Origin: Pararge aegeria | Lineage: Eukaryota; Arthropoda; Insecta; Lepidoptera; Nymphalidae | Length of the DNA stretch: 64,000 nucleotides | Assembly: GCF_905163445.1 (NCBI RefSeq) | Contig: NC_053197.1 | Span: 7,006,001-7,070,000, forward strand | Reading direction: 5' to 3' | Shown here: piece after piece, positions 1 through 10,654 of the stretch | Layout: every line of letters starts with the position of its first letter | Position numbering within the stretch: position 1 is the stretch's first letter | The notes under the pieces: generated by a model | The model's input: only the letters and a program-made list of their open reading frames with translations | Database searches by the model: none | Told to the model about the DNA's origin: nothing | Program-made: the position numbers and the translations under genes

Positions 1-1439
1 CATAAAGTAAAATTTAGATTTTAGATATGTCGGTTTATAATCAAATTACTTTACGGAAGTTATATCTTTGATTGATTTAATACTATCGTGTATCTACTGC
101 TAATTGAATAAAAGTACATACCCTGATTTACGTCACAAAATTATGACACACCATTCGGCAGCATTTTCTAAGCACACTGATGATGATAATATTTTTTTCC
201 ATCATATCATGTTTTTAGCGTCTTTACGAAAATTATTAAGATCACAATATCCTTTTTCATTCCACACTTTACGTATATTGGACAATAAAACAAAATGAAA
301 GCAAAATAATCGATTGGTGTGTACAAAGCCGCTTAGCCAAGAATAGTTTTCGTAATATTTATTATTAAACATACGTGTTACTTTATCACCTTTTTTTTGG
401 GATATTTGTAACATTGGTACACACCTTTCTTTGCGAATGATTTCTAATTTTACGATATAGGGATAGAAATTAAAGTTCTAAGTACTTTTTCCAGGCACAC
501 TGAACCCAAACAAAGGCCGCACGAATATGCTTTCATTATAAAATGAATGAATAAACTATAAATTAACCATAACACATTAAACTATCACTCAAACTTTTAT
601 AAGTTACTGAATTTATGCACTTGAACCGTTTATTTATCACCAACGCCATTGAGCATTGTTCGAAGGTAAACAATAATGGCGATTGAATATGCCAATGAAA
701 ACATTGCAATCGAAATTAGTCAAAATATGTTTTTAATTTTTTTGTAAGTATAGGTTAGAACGCTATTTTACTTTGATATGTAAACAATAAATAAAAACAA
801 TATTTATTGTTAACTTTCTCACTTTCCAATGTTTCCTGAAAAACGTAAACTATTCATTCGTCATAATTAAGACAGCGTTTGATTTCATAACTCATTTTTA
901 AAACGAAAGACTAATTTGATAATATTAGTTCCTTAATTTTCTTAAAAGACACTGTAAGGTATTTACACTTGTTAATGATATTTTTATTTCTAAAAAAGAA
1001 TAATGGCAGTATACAACAATTACAAACCAAGCAAATCATTTTATACAAAAAAAAATCAAACACGTAATTGATTATCCACTTCCGTAAGCAGTGCTTATAG
1101 ACACCTATACTAAGAGAATTTATGAATGAAACTGTTCACACAAGACCGATGCTAATCTTGTAAGTACAAGCGCACGATTATAATATTACACGACACACAC
1201 TACTAACTTGCACGCACACATCTAGCAGAACGATTCTTTCTTTGGGCGTGATTATTTTATTTGATATTTCTATGCAACAGTAGATGGCGTCATATGTCGA
1301 GTGATTTATAATAATTGATTTACCCTGCAATCGATAACATGAGATTTAAATAATAATATCGGTATTTTTACGTGTTTTAAAAGGTAAATGATTAGCATTT
1401 ACGGTTAGATATTAAAATACGATGTAGAAGATTTTATTT
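1..1439. other. AT-rich stretch, no gene seen
   Basis: The two short open frames near 100-410 overlap on opposite strands, resemble no family and have low-complexity AT-driven composition. No recognised repeat, tRNA or splice-bounded open segment was found. Poly-A and poly-T runs are common. Confidence 0.6.
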
Positions 1440-1535
1440 TGTACGCTATACGCCTCGCGCGCGCTGGTTGCGCTGTCGCCTGTCTAGCGACAATTGACCT
1501 AGAAGTTTGGCCGCTCATTACTAGATGGCGCTTTC
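1440..1535. other. CpG-rich patch with AGATGGCGC motif
   Basis: A local GC and CpG rise (CGCCTCGCGCGCGCTGG at about 1450) stands out in AT-rich flanks. The motif TAGATGGCGC occurs near 1522 and a related TAGATGGCGTC near 1281. AGATGGCGC resembles insect insulator (CTCF-type) sites, but SINE-B also carries TAGATGGCGATG, so chance or repeat origin is equally possible. No transcription start can be placed. Confidence 0.25.
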
Positions 1536-1599
1536 ATATATTTTTTACTTTTACGTGTTTTTTTATTACAAAAGATTCTTTTTTCTGAAGGCTCTTTAA

Positions 1600-1660
1600 G
1601 ACCCTGAGGGTAGGGTATGCACTGCTTATTTGCATATATGCAATGCACGCCACTGCACAC
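1600..1660. repeat. MITE-1 fragment (internally deleted)
   Basis: It contains CTGAGGGTAGG, shared with the interior of the copies at 13.8 and 18.0 kb, followed at once by the right terminus TGCACGCCACTG. The bases between interior and terminus are shortened, so this is a decayed or internally deleted copy. Confidence 0.4.
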
Positions 1661-1825
1661 GTCGTTTCCTGACCTGGCCCAGTTTTACTGACTTCAAACA
1701 ATTTATATTTTTATTTTATGTAGCAAAAGCATACGTAAATGAAAAACGAATAAACAAGTGTTGATTTTCAGCTATGATTTGTTGTTGGCTTATGGAGTGC
1801 ATGAAAATACTTTTAGCGATGTTTG

Positions 1826-1930
1826 TCATCATCACCATAGCAATCTTTACCAGTGCGCTATAGGGCACGGGTCTCCTCCCACAATAAGAAGGGTTTAGGT
1901 CTTATTCCACCACGCTGGCCAAGACCTATG
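1826..1930 (-). mobile_element. SINE-A, 3' fragment
   Basis: On the minus strand it carries the SINE-A 3' half: the CCAGCGTGGTGG-like block, the TTCTYATTGTGGGAGGAGACCCGTGCC block and a GATGATG tail, seen here as ATCATCACC. The tRNA-like head is missing. Confidence 0.6.
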
Positions 1931-1994
1931 TTTTTTTTTTAAGTTAGGTGCTTGGAAATCCGCATTTAGTTTATCAGCTTTAAATAATAAAAAG

Positions 1995-2365
1995 ATGTAT
2001 AATTTTTTTGGAAAATCCCCTTTCAGGGTAAAATAGGGGACAGTTTTTGTATTTTTTTTTTATTCGGTCTAAAAACATGAAATTTGTCATGTCAGTAAAT
2101 ATTTTATTCAAATCCATTCCTAAAGGGGTAAAACAGGGGTTAGAAGTTTGTATGAAAGTCGTATGTTAGGTTAGTAATTATAAACAAAAATAAACATACT
2201 ATATCAACTTTGTTTGAATATCACCTTATAAGGGTGGTAAAATAGTTGATGAAAGTTTCTGCTGATTTTTTTATTACTAAGGCTTTAATTTCTGTTAAAG
2301 CATATACATAATTTAAGCAGAAATTTTATCCAAAGGGGTAAAACTGGAATTACAATTTTGTTAAA
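1995..2365. repeat. Degenerate tandem repeat, about four units
   Basis: Four diverged units recur at roughly 90-120 bp spacing. Each has a core like CCTAAAGGGGTAAAACAGGG followed by TTTGTATGAAAG or a relative of it. Cores lie near 2016, 2122, 2227 and 2332. No open frame runs across the units. Confidence 0.45.
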
Positions 2366-2983
2366 TTCATGTCGCAACTACCAGAGAAACAAACAACTAC
2401 TAGAGAAATTAGGTACCAGTACCCGTTCGCACTATGTATTATGAGCTTTTATTTCTAGAAAGGGTCAAGAGATAAAAATATGTAGCATTAATATAAAGAC
2501 GTAGTTGCGAGCATCTATTCTGCTGGTTTGATATAAAGGTTTTAATAAAAATATAAAAGCTCTCACTTGGAGCCCGTGAAGCATCCGTTTTAAAAGTAAA
2601 AATAAAATCACGGCACACATTAGAAACGTGGGAGCAACGAAGTTAAATACGGAGCAGAAAATACAACAAGAACACCGACCTAGACCGGTGGCGTCTACAG
2701 CAACATAATTGAATTAAAACAGATTTGCCGTGTTTCTTTTCTACCATGACATAAACCACAAACAATGCAAGCACTATTTGAAGAGTACCATCACAAGCCT
2801 CATATCTCGTTACTAGTCACTAGTTCAGCTGGTGTGCCGAAACTCTTTATTCCACATGCCCTAGTTTTAGGCCCCCTGGCTCCACCCATATTTGTTGAAG
2901 GATTAAAAAAAACGTTTTCGCCCAATAGCTGGGTTCTTAACCACTATCACCCAAAGACAAAACATTCTTTATTTAAGTAAGTT
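2366..2983. other. No gene or repeat recognised
   Basis: It contains an open frame at 2765-2980 (71 codons) with no domain, signal peptide or splice context that I recognise. The frame ends just before the MITE-1 terminus and is probably fortuitous. Confidence 0.5.
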
Positions 2984-3193
2984 TGGCGTGCATACAGCGT
3001 ATAAACTAAGCAAGCAGATGATATAAAATTGAGAAAATCTCCAGTACCGGTTATAAAAAACTTAAGACTAGGCTTCTAATAACTCGTATACTACCTACTC
3101 CTAAGTTTTTTAGGACCCACACTGGAGATTTTCTACATTTTATATCATCTGCCCGCTAAGTGCATACCCTGTATGTACGTCATGTACGCCACT
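2984..3193. mobile_element. MITE-1 copy (fold-back element)
   Basis: The ends TGGCGTGCAT and GTACGCCACTA are inverted. Further in, the left arm GATGATATAAAA then GAGAAAATCTCCAGTA pairs with the right arm TACTGGAGATTTTC-like sequence then TTTATATCATC. About 200 bp long with no coding capacity, so it would have moved with an outside transposase. The CA(G/A)TGGCG terminus is reminiscent of hAT elements, but no clear 8-bp target duplication is visible. Confidence 0.65.
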
Positions 3194-3262
3194 AACGCTC
3201 CGTTAGGCACAAGTTAAGCTGAATCATTGACCTAATTTTACCCTAACGGCCCGTTAGTTATA
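3186..3262. repeat. Pair of CTAACGG/CCGTTAG palindromes
   Basis: ACTAACGCTCCGTTAG near 3191 and CTAACGGCCCGTTAG near 3242 are both self-complementary and resemble each other. The palindrome core of repeat F near 60.44 kb (TTAACGGGCCGTTAA-like) is similar. Function unknown. Confidence 0.4.
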
Positions 3263-3489
3263 AGGTATTTATTTTCTTATAGTTTTGAATAACTTTGAAA
3301 TATGTCTTAGAAAGCACTTTTGATACATACCTATAAAAAACATGGCAGTTAGATGAACGTGATAAGTATAATAGTAAACAGGCTACAAATTATTATGAAT
3401 AGCTCCATTTCAGACAGTTTCTAGAATGTTATTTCACTACATCAGTTCTTTCTGAAATCCCACTGGTAACCAATAGCAACCACGGCAAC

Positions 3490-3558
3490 CTTCAAACCGT
3501 AACACAGATATGCTGCTTGTCGGCAGAAAGTAAACGCCGATAATATTTCCCCGGACGA
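3490..3558 (-). mobile_element. Bm1-like SINE (D), fragment
   Basis: Reverse-complementing gives AGCTCGTCCGGGGAAAT then TTTCTGCCGACAAGCAGCAT, matching the D copy at 34.43 kb. Short and diverged. Confidence 0.45.
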
Positions 3559-4139
3559 GCTATTCCTAGGTCACAAAAAACTACTAGTATGGATTGTATA
3601 GTTATTTCGACTACTTTTATAGGCAATTCCTAGATACACTAGCAGCCGCCAATTTACTTTATACTAATGGTGCATGTCTTTTAAGAACGGTTAATACGAA
3701 GCCCGTATATTATCACTTGGCTGTTTAACAGTGTCAAGTTCAGGCAAGTGGAATCTGTTATGTTACAAATGTAGGTCAACGCAAGGATAAGTAATATCCC
3801 CAGTGAAAACTTTGTTGCAAAATACCCGTTCACACTTGGTCGTCGGACGGCCATTTAATTTAGATGTTAATGAACCAGTGTCACAACGCAATACATGAAT
3901 GTATAGGTATTTTATGTTTGTAGGTAGGTAAAAGGTTTTATTTCTCTATTTTTGTTAGGTTATTGGTGTCTAGGCAAGTTTAAAGAAAGGTTAAATTTTT
4001 AAAATGTTATGTATTTGTAAAAAATAAGATGCAAATATGCTGGTCAAGTCATTACTATAAGTAAGGATTTAAAATGTAATTTTGTTTGAGGTTATTGATG
4101 TTAATTTATTATGAAAACTGAAATATACATAAGCAATTT
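3559..4139. other. No gene or repeat recognised
   Basis: AT-rich sequence without an open frame of note, a splice-bounded segment or a recognised repeat. Confidence 0.5.
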
Positions 4140-4440
4140 ATTAATTTATGTGGCATTACAAAAAGTAAAAGATATGGATAGGAAAATAACAAAGTTAAAA
4201 GTAGAATACAAAAGGCAGCCTTACCGCTAATTAGCGATACCGCCTTAGCGATCTCTTCCAGGCAACCTTAGGATAAGAAAAAAAAAAGAATGGTCCCCAC
4301 CATTCTGTATTATTGTGAAATATTACATACTTAGAAATAATGACATACTAATACTTGTCCAGTTTATACATATAAAATAATATCAACAATTAATTCAAAT
4401 CATCACTTAATGTCGTCTTTATTGCTCAAGATAATGGGCT
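4140..4440 (-). mobile_element. LINE-J 3' end
   Basis: On the minus strand it reads the LINE-J signature: GGTTGCCTGGAAGAGATCGC, then GCGATAAGGC..GCC. A further AT-rich block (CATACTAATACTTG) is shared with the 26.2 kb copy. A short duplication of the GCGATAAGGC stem-like motif is present. No coding part remains. Confidence 0.55.
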
Positions 4441-5515
4441 AAAACTAAAACTATAAAAATCTTTGTCTAAAAAAAATAAAGCGAGGCTGAACGCAGTTTA
4501 AAATTTTGGTAGTCATGGAGAGGGTTTAAGAACAAAATAAAAAAAGTCTGTCATTTTTAATATTATATTTATGAAACTTTGTATTTGAGTTTTAAAAAGA
4601 TAAGAGTCTCGTATTTCACATTTTTCATAATCCTCATTTATTTTAAGTTATATCCATGTTTTTTTTGTCCCATATTTGTTTATATATATCTCGCTTTTTG
4701 GAGACAAGAATCTTGAATCTAGAGGAAAATTCCGAATCTCACGGGATAGAAATTCTACACAGACGAATCGAGGAAGCTGCAATCCGCTGTTGTTGTTATA
4801 ATTTCTCTAAAATATGTAGTAAAAGCGATATTTTTTGATATATTGTGTCCCAGTAGTCATATTTCTGGCATTCTTGAAAACTAAACGCGTTATATCCCAG
4901 AGGATGGCAATAATAATGAATAATGATATATTACTTTATGAGTTCGTGTCTAGTGTCAGACTAATTTCAGTCAATCATACTGACAGTATGTAGAAGATAA
5001 ATTAGCAATCAGTGCATGGGTATATTTGATATGAACTAATTAGTTCCTATTATGCGGCTGTTAGTTCAAGCATAATATAATAAACGACCAAAGTTACCTA
5101 TTAAATTACATTTACCACATACACACTAAATATAGCTATTGTAGTGGTCAAAGTTGTTGTTTACATACAATTTTATCAATTGTGAGAGTGAGATAATGTA
5201 AATAGCTACAGTTGTAAACTTATAACTTAAGCTACGAGCGTTTCAAGCACATTCTTGTCTCAGAAAAAGCCCTTAAGAACATTAGCTGGGCTTTTTTATC
5301 TTCATCTTAGTGAATGAGATGAGCAACAATTAACTTTTACTTTATGTTAGGATTTAGGGCAAAAACTTGACCTGCAAAACGTAGGTACTCGTATATGCTC
5401 AAATGTTTTAATCACTTACATACCAAAGTATTTAATAATGTAATACAAAAAAAGGGATTTGATTTTTTTGAAATTTGTTGTTATAAAGTAGTAAATGCCT
5501 GCGCCGCCATTAACC
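4441..5515. other. No gene or repeat recognised
   Basis: The open frame 4656-4838 shows no recognisable family. Composition is AT-rich and otherwise unremarkable. Confidence 0.5.
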
Positions 5516-5516
5516 A

Positions 5517-5590
5517 ATTCGGAACGATATGTCGGTACTTACAGTGTACAATATATATAGTGTACACTGTAAGTACCGGTAGTACCGAAT
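5517..5590. repeat. Inverted repeat around GTGTAC
   Basis: CGGTACTTACAGTGTAC and GTGTACACTGTAAGTACCG flank a short TA-rich loop. The outer ATTCGG..CCGAAT bases also pair. Opposed open frames here are the product of this symmetry. Confidence 0.6.
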
Positions 5591-5611
5591 ACGAACGGTA
5601 GAGATTGACGT

Positions 5612-5645
5612 CTCTGAGTGTGTGCGTGTGTGTGGGTGTGTGTGC
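5612..5645. repeat. (GT)n-rich microsatellite
   Basis: Imperfect GT/TG run with C interruptions, translating to threonine/histidine-rich artefacts. Confidence 0.8.
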
Positions 5646-6269
5646 ACGTCTGTCTGTTCGAACAGACAGATGTGAACCAATGAAGAGATGAACAAATTTT
5701 GATTTTGTTTTTTTTGTAGATATTATATTACGTAAATCGCAAAGCATTCTTATATTCTATTAGACACAATATATTTAAATGTATCGCACCATCCACCATT
5801 CGCTTCGTAATTCGTTTAATAGTGATACCTAAAACGAACTATTTAACATAAGATATAAACAGTTATATGTTTTATTTTAAGAAATTTATTTATCCCGTAA
5901 GAAATTCGCTTGAATGATAAAAACATAATTAATTTATGCTTGACATTTAAGTGACACCTATAAATTAACTATTTATCTTTTGAACGTTAAAGAGGGTCCA
6001 CTAGGCGTCTGTATTTATAAAACGTCTATCTAACAACTAAACCTAATTTATATTAACAAACTTCGGAGGCTGATAATCTCATTAAAATGAGTAAGGACTT
6101 AAACAAACTGTGGCTTAACGCTAACCTTAAATACAAACAAGGTCTAAATACTGTACTTAGATAAACTAACTAAAACTATCCATCGTATTTTATGGAGTGG
6201 CATTAAATAAACAAGTATATTTTATACTAAATAAATAGAATTGGCTGGAATTATATAGGTAGATAAGCG
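5646..6269. other. No gene or repeat recognised
   Basis: Nothing beyond AT-rich sequence was seen. Confidence 0.5.
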
Positions 6270-6430
6270 CTTGTGGTGAACATGAATGTTTTCAGTGTCC
6301 GAGTTTTTATTTGTTATAAGAATTTATGTAGGTATTTTATTCATAAAATTATTCGTCAGTCATCTTAGTACTCATAACACAATTTGGGGCTAGATGGCGA
6401 TGTGTGTACTGTTGTAGTATAATTATTTAG
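6270..6430 (+). mobile_element. SINE-B, 5'-truncated
   Basis: It starts at TGGTGAACATGAATGTTTTC and runs through the CATCTTAGTACYCATAACAC block to GGGGCTAGATGGCGATGTG and the GTAGTAT tail. The tRNA-like head is absent. An internal deletion removes the AAGCTACGCTTAC block. Confidence 0.75.
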
Positions 6431-6759
6431 TTTTTAATAACAAATGTTTTGGTAGAACGGCAGAAATTATTGTTATTTAAAATTTTGGATTACCATACAA
6501 AAAGTACTACTAAGAGTGTCTTAGAGTAGATGAAAATATTGTGAAATGGTAAAGCTTTTCACGTTTATCCATTTCCTTTGGGTATTTGCAAGGGTAATAC
6601 AGTGTTTTTCCATTATCTCCTATTGAGATGGGGGTGAACAAAAATGTAGTGTTTCAACTGTTTTTTTGTTGCTTTTTATAAAAAGGAAATGTATACTTCC
6701 ACGTGTGTGTGCATAATAAATAAAATTACTTTCTTCATATTTTTTGTTTTTGAGCAATT

Positions 6760-6875
6760 ATTGGTGTGCCAAAATAAAAAAATAATGTTGACCACATTAT
6801 TATTTTATTTCTTCCACCACTTCTCATATCTTCTTCACCACTGTTTTGCACAGTGAAGGAGATAAGAGAAGGGGT
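6760..6875. repeat. Two adjacent imperfect hairpins
   Basis: The first pairs AAAATAAAAAAATAATGT with ACATTATTATTTTATTT around GACC. The second pairs CACCACTTCTCATATCTTC with GAGATAAGAGAAGGGGTG around a short loop with CAGTG/CACTG. They may be termini of an unrecognised fold-back element. Confidence 0.45.
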
Positions 6876-7157
6876 GATAGACTTACGTAAAGTAGTTATG
6901 CAGCGGAATGCATTCTTTGAAACTCTCTACCCCTTAATTGTATTAGTCGAATGTTTTTGTGTCGGGCTACTGACAGGTATAGAAACATATTACAACCATT
7001 GACAGGTATAGTGAAATATTCTGTTTTTGACAGATAAGCTGTCCAATTAGTATTCGTATATTCGTTATAACGAATATTGTAGTGAGCGAAGCAAGGAAGG
7101 AAATAATTTATTCCAAAAAACAAAATAATTTATTCACGGAAATGCCGAATATTTTTA

Positions 7158-7216
7158 AAGAAGATTAGAGTTTATAAGAAATGTCCAGTACATTTCTTAT
7201 AAACTCTAATCTTCTT
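7158..7216. repeat. Perfect palindrome, 27-bp arms
   Basis: A 27-bp arm starting AAAGAAGATTAGAGTTTATA is followed by the loop CCAGT and an exact reverse complement. The exact pairing and 5-base loop are unusual in such decayed surroundings. Confidence 0.9.
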
Positions 7217-7429
7217 TCATCTCTTCTTTCATCAAATCTCCAATACTTATCTCTGAATTTAAAAATGTATAAGGTGGTAAATAATAAAAAAAATAAAAGT
7301 CCAATACTGAAACCCAAATACGGAGAAATTTAGTTTTATAGAAATCTAAAACTGGGCTACATAAAACCTGAAAATAAGTAGGTACCGATAAAAAGTTTTA
7401 AACCTAGATTTATAACAAATATCCATTAC

Positions 7430-7490
7430 CTCGTAATCATAACGCTGGGCAGACGGGTTGGCGAATCGCAGTTACAGATGATAGTAATCT
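7430..7490 (-). mobile_element. SINE-E fragment
   Basis: It has the CGCTGGGCAGACGGGTTGG block followed by GATCGCAGT-like bases, shared with 10.74 and 33.21 kb. It abuts the SINE-B array. Confidence 0.45.
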
Positions 7491-7494
7491 CATA

Positions 7495-8164
7495 GATAAA
7501 TAAATAAATAAATATACTACGACAGTACACACATCGCCATCTAGTCCCAAAGTAAGAGTAGCTTGTGTTATGGGTACTAAGATAACTGATGAATAATTTT
7601 CATGAATAAATAAACTACGACAATACACACATTGCCATCTAGCCCCAAAGTAAGCGTAGCTTGTGTTATGGGTACTAAGATAACTGATGAATAATTTTCA
7701 TGAATAAATCAATAAATAAACTACGACAATACACACATTGCCATCTAGCTTCAAAGTAAGCGTAGCTTGTGTTATGGGTACTAAGATAACTGATGAATAA
7801 TTTTCATGAATAAATAAATAAATAAACTACGACAATACACACATTGCCATCTAGCCCCAAAGTAAGCGTAGCTTGTGTTATGGGTACTAAGATAACTGAT
7901 GAATAATTTTCATGAATAAATAAATAAATAAACTACGACAATACACACATTGCCATCTAGCCCCAAAGTAAGCGTAGCTCGTGTTATGGGTACTAAGATA
8001 ACTGATGAATAATTTTCATTAATAATATACATAAATACTTATAATATACACTGAAAAACATTCATGTTCATCACACAAATATTGTCACAAATATTGTCCA
8101 GGATCGAACCCACGGCCTTGGGCTCAGAAAGCAGGGTCGCTGCCCACTGCGCCAATCGGCCGTC
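7495..8164 (-). mobile_element. SINE-B with five-fold tandem 3' tail array
   Basis: A minus-strand SINE-B has its tRNA-like head at the right end (GGCCGATTGGCGCAGTGGGC; box B GGGTTCGATCC). Its 3' portion is repeated five times: ACTACGACA occurs at 7516, 7614, 7720, 7826 and 7932, so units are 98 then 106, 106 and 106 bp. Copies 2-5 are almost identical, copy 1 more diverged. Each unit runs from the TAAA tail through the CCATCTAG..CCAAAG block to TAATTTTCATGAAT. The near-identity points to recent unequal exchange or replication slippage rather than separate insertions. Confidence 0.85.
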
Positions 8165-8169
8165 ATAGA

Positions 8170-9112
8170 GGATGAGGAGGTCTAAGATGGCCATTTTCAC
8201 AAATGCCTCAATATGGGTATAAAGTGAAATAGCTTACTAGTAAAATGTTATAGACTATGACAAGATTCAAATGATGGCCGCCACAACGAAAATGGCAAAT
8301 TTCATTTTTTCCACAAGTCCCTCAATATGGGTATCAAATGAATGGGCCCGACTAGTAGAATAATGTAAACTAAATAGTCGGAGATTTCTAAATTTTTAAC
8401 TTAAACTGCTATTTATACTAGAATAGTACCAAGCAGTATAAAGTATAATGACATAACTCAGTCTCTAAACACTATGATTTTAGGAATGAAGAGAATAAGA
8501 ATACCATGAAGAAATGATGAATAAAATAAGGCAAACTATTTAGGAAATCCCACGGTTATCTAAAACTATTCGTTGGAAAATGCCGGTCATTCCATATGCG
8601 CTATTTAGAGTGGATTGCAAAAATATGAGAGAGGTAAGCATAGGGCTTCCGAAGCAAACCCCAGTTTTATGTTACCGAATAATATGGATAAAATTATTCA
8701 TGGCATCCATCTGACCCGATATTAGTAGGTAGATTGGTATTACCTGCCCAACGCTTTTTTATACCGTACAAGGTTTTATTTACAACTTCCTCACCATTTT
8801 TAAACCCCGCCGCCAAAACGACAGGGGGGTTATAAGCGTGACGTGTGAACCGATTTTAATTTTGTTTTATTTTGTTTGGAAGGTTACTTAGGAAGTTTGA
8901 CGTGTATGACTGCCCGTGGCATCGTATTTCCCGAATGGATGAACCGATTTTGATTTGGATCGTTTTTTTTAAAGGTGAACTAGTCCAGAGCGTTCATGTT
9001 TGATAAAAATCTGTCCAAGATTGCGGCCGCTACCAAATGGCGGAAAACATTTTTTTTCACAACTGCCTCAATACATCAAATGAAAGGGCTTGACTAGTAC
9101 AATAAAGTACAT
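8170..9112. repeat. Diverged units with CCTCAATATGGGTATCAAATG
   Basis: Three related units lie at about 8180-8270, 8275-8375 and 9015-9110. Each has an ATGGCGG/AAATGGC start, TTTTTTCACAA, a CCTCAATA-type core and a GACTAGTA(G/C)AATA end. Between them is sequence with GTGAACCGATTTTAATT and GATGAACCGATTTTGATTTG, a motif typical of lepidopteran non-autonomous repeats. No open frame is maintained. Confidence 0.5.
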
Positions 9113-9174
9113 GATATTGAAAGTCACGAGTATTCAAATTTTAAATGTATATTTATATAATGAGTTTGATAACA

Positions 9175-9340
9175 TCCTTGGCGCAGTTTCTTCAGTTGGA
9201 AGGGCTGGTTCGATCGCTGGCAATAGCATTTGCATAGTTAGTGGCTTTGCCGTATCTTGTCACCACCAAGCCGACAAAGGCAAAAATTCCATCCTCATCA
9301 TCTGGATGCCTGGTGTTCTTCCACTATTCGCAATACCAAA
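9175..9340 (+). mobile_element. tRNA-headed SINE-like fragment
   Basis: GGCGCAGTTTCTTCAGTTGG resembles a polymerase III box A region and GGTTCGATCGC a box B, at tRNA-like spacing. The TCCTCATCATCTGGATG block downstream has no clear second copy here. Overlapping open frames (9090-9495) are by-products. Confidence 0.4.
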
Positions 9341-9359
9341 TCATTTTTTCAAAATTAAA

Positions 9360-9555
9360 GCAGGAAAATCTGTATTATGTAATTTATAATTTCTTCAATC
9401 CTTATATTCCACACCAAACAGATCTTCGGCAATACTACTACGCACTTTTCGCTCTGAAACCGGAGCATCCTCAGGAGATGTTGACTTTACAATGAATGGG
9501 TAATAGTTGTTGACTTAACAATTTTGATGTGGTGTATAAGGATTGAAGTTATTAT
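9360..9555. repeat. Inverted-repeat element M
   Basis: Arm CTTCAATCCTTATATTCCAC at 9393 pairs with GTGTATAAGGATTGAAG ending at 9548. The interior AGATCTTCGGCAAT..CTACT recurs at 36.41 kb, where the arms are not preserved. Non-coding. Confidence 0.5.
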
Positions 9556-9654
9556 TAATAACACCATACAGCTTCTCATGCTTTTCGTGGAGTATAGCAA
9601 ATTAAGCTTTATTTACATAATATATCCAATAGTTGCGGAACAGTCTCCGATCTG

Positions 9655-9785
9655 ATGTGTTCCCTCCAAAATACAAGCTGGGGTTATTCAAATGGCGGAT
9701 AGACAAATTCCTTAAAAGCCGCCAACGCATCAGTGGCTCCTCTGGCGCTGCAGGTGTACACGAGCGGCGGTAATCATATCACCAT
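9655..9785 (-). repeat. SINE or LINE tail with CCGCCAACGCATC block
   Basis: Reverse-complementing gives GGAGCCACTGATGCGTTGGC then TTTTAAGGAATTTG, the kind of block that ends many lepidopteran retroelements. Only one copy is present here, so the family is not fixed. Confidence 0.35.
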
Positions 9786-10597
9786 ATATGACCCATTTAC
9801 TATTTTGCCCGCTATTAATATAAAAAAAAGACACGCCACAGGTCTCTGTGTGGGAATTTTCACTTTCAATAAAATATAGTTGAAGGAAAAGGATCCAACC
9901 CATATTAAGGTAGTTTTGGTGAATTAGGGCCTTACAAATGAATGGGGCATAACGTTGCAACAGTAATATATAACGTTTTGACACACTGTAACTGACAGCA
10001 CTTTTTAAATGTTAAAAATCATATGGTTCTTAGTTCTCAGGTGGTATGAAGTTGAAAGAGTCATGTAGCCGTCTTTCTAAATCTGCTACTAATTTTGTAT
10101 GTTGCTCTTGCTAAGAATCTTTATTCACTTTAAATTATTATCTTTACTGAGATCAAATCATGTCATCTAACAGCATCTTACGGAAATAAATTCGGAGCCA
10201 ATGAAATTACTACGCTTTATGTGGACTTAAACAACTTTTCTCTCTTCTATCAAAGCGCCATTAGATATTAAAATTTCCGGAAAAACTCAAGTGCTTCGTT
10301 ATTTATGCAGCAGCCTTTAATAACTTAGAGAAACGTTTATATATTAATGCACTTCAAATATGATTTAAATAATATAGTTGCTATCAGAAACATTTTTATG
10401 GCAAAATGTGGATCTTTTGTAAGGGAAATGGGACCATCAAAAAATAAACTACAAAAGAGGTCAAGTTCTAATACCAAACGTGTCGTTCGGTTAACGTGTT
10501 GACTTTACCATCTCTGGTCAACTATACAATCGGCTTGAAGGCCTTGCTAACGGTTTGTAAACACAGGAGCTATTCGAGTAGGTGCGACAGGTCAAAT
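9786..10597. other. No gene or repeat recognised
   Basis: A minus open frame at 9730-9984 has no family resemblance and overlaps the preceding repeat. Nothing else was seen. Confidence 0.5.
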
Positions 10598-10649
10598 AAA
10601 AATAAATATATACTTACCTATAAGTATAGGTAAGTATATATTTATTTTT
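10598..10649. repeat. Near-perfect palindrome
   Basis: AATAAATATATACTTACC and GGTAAGTATATATTTATT are joined through a minimal loop at TATAAGTATA. The arms are about 24 bp. Confidence 0.85.
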
Positions 10650-10654
10650 TTAAA

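Noticed and set aside
5481..5747. Threonine/histidine-rich minus frames
   Set aside because: They result from the GT microsatellite plus a palindrome.
7495..8020. CRISPR-like regular repeats
   Set aside because: The repeated unit is the whole 106-bp SINE tail without unique spacers, in an animal genome.
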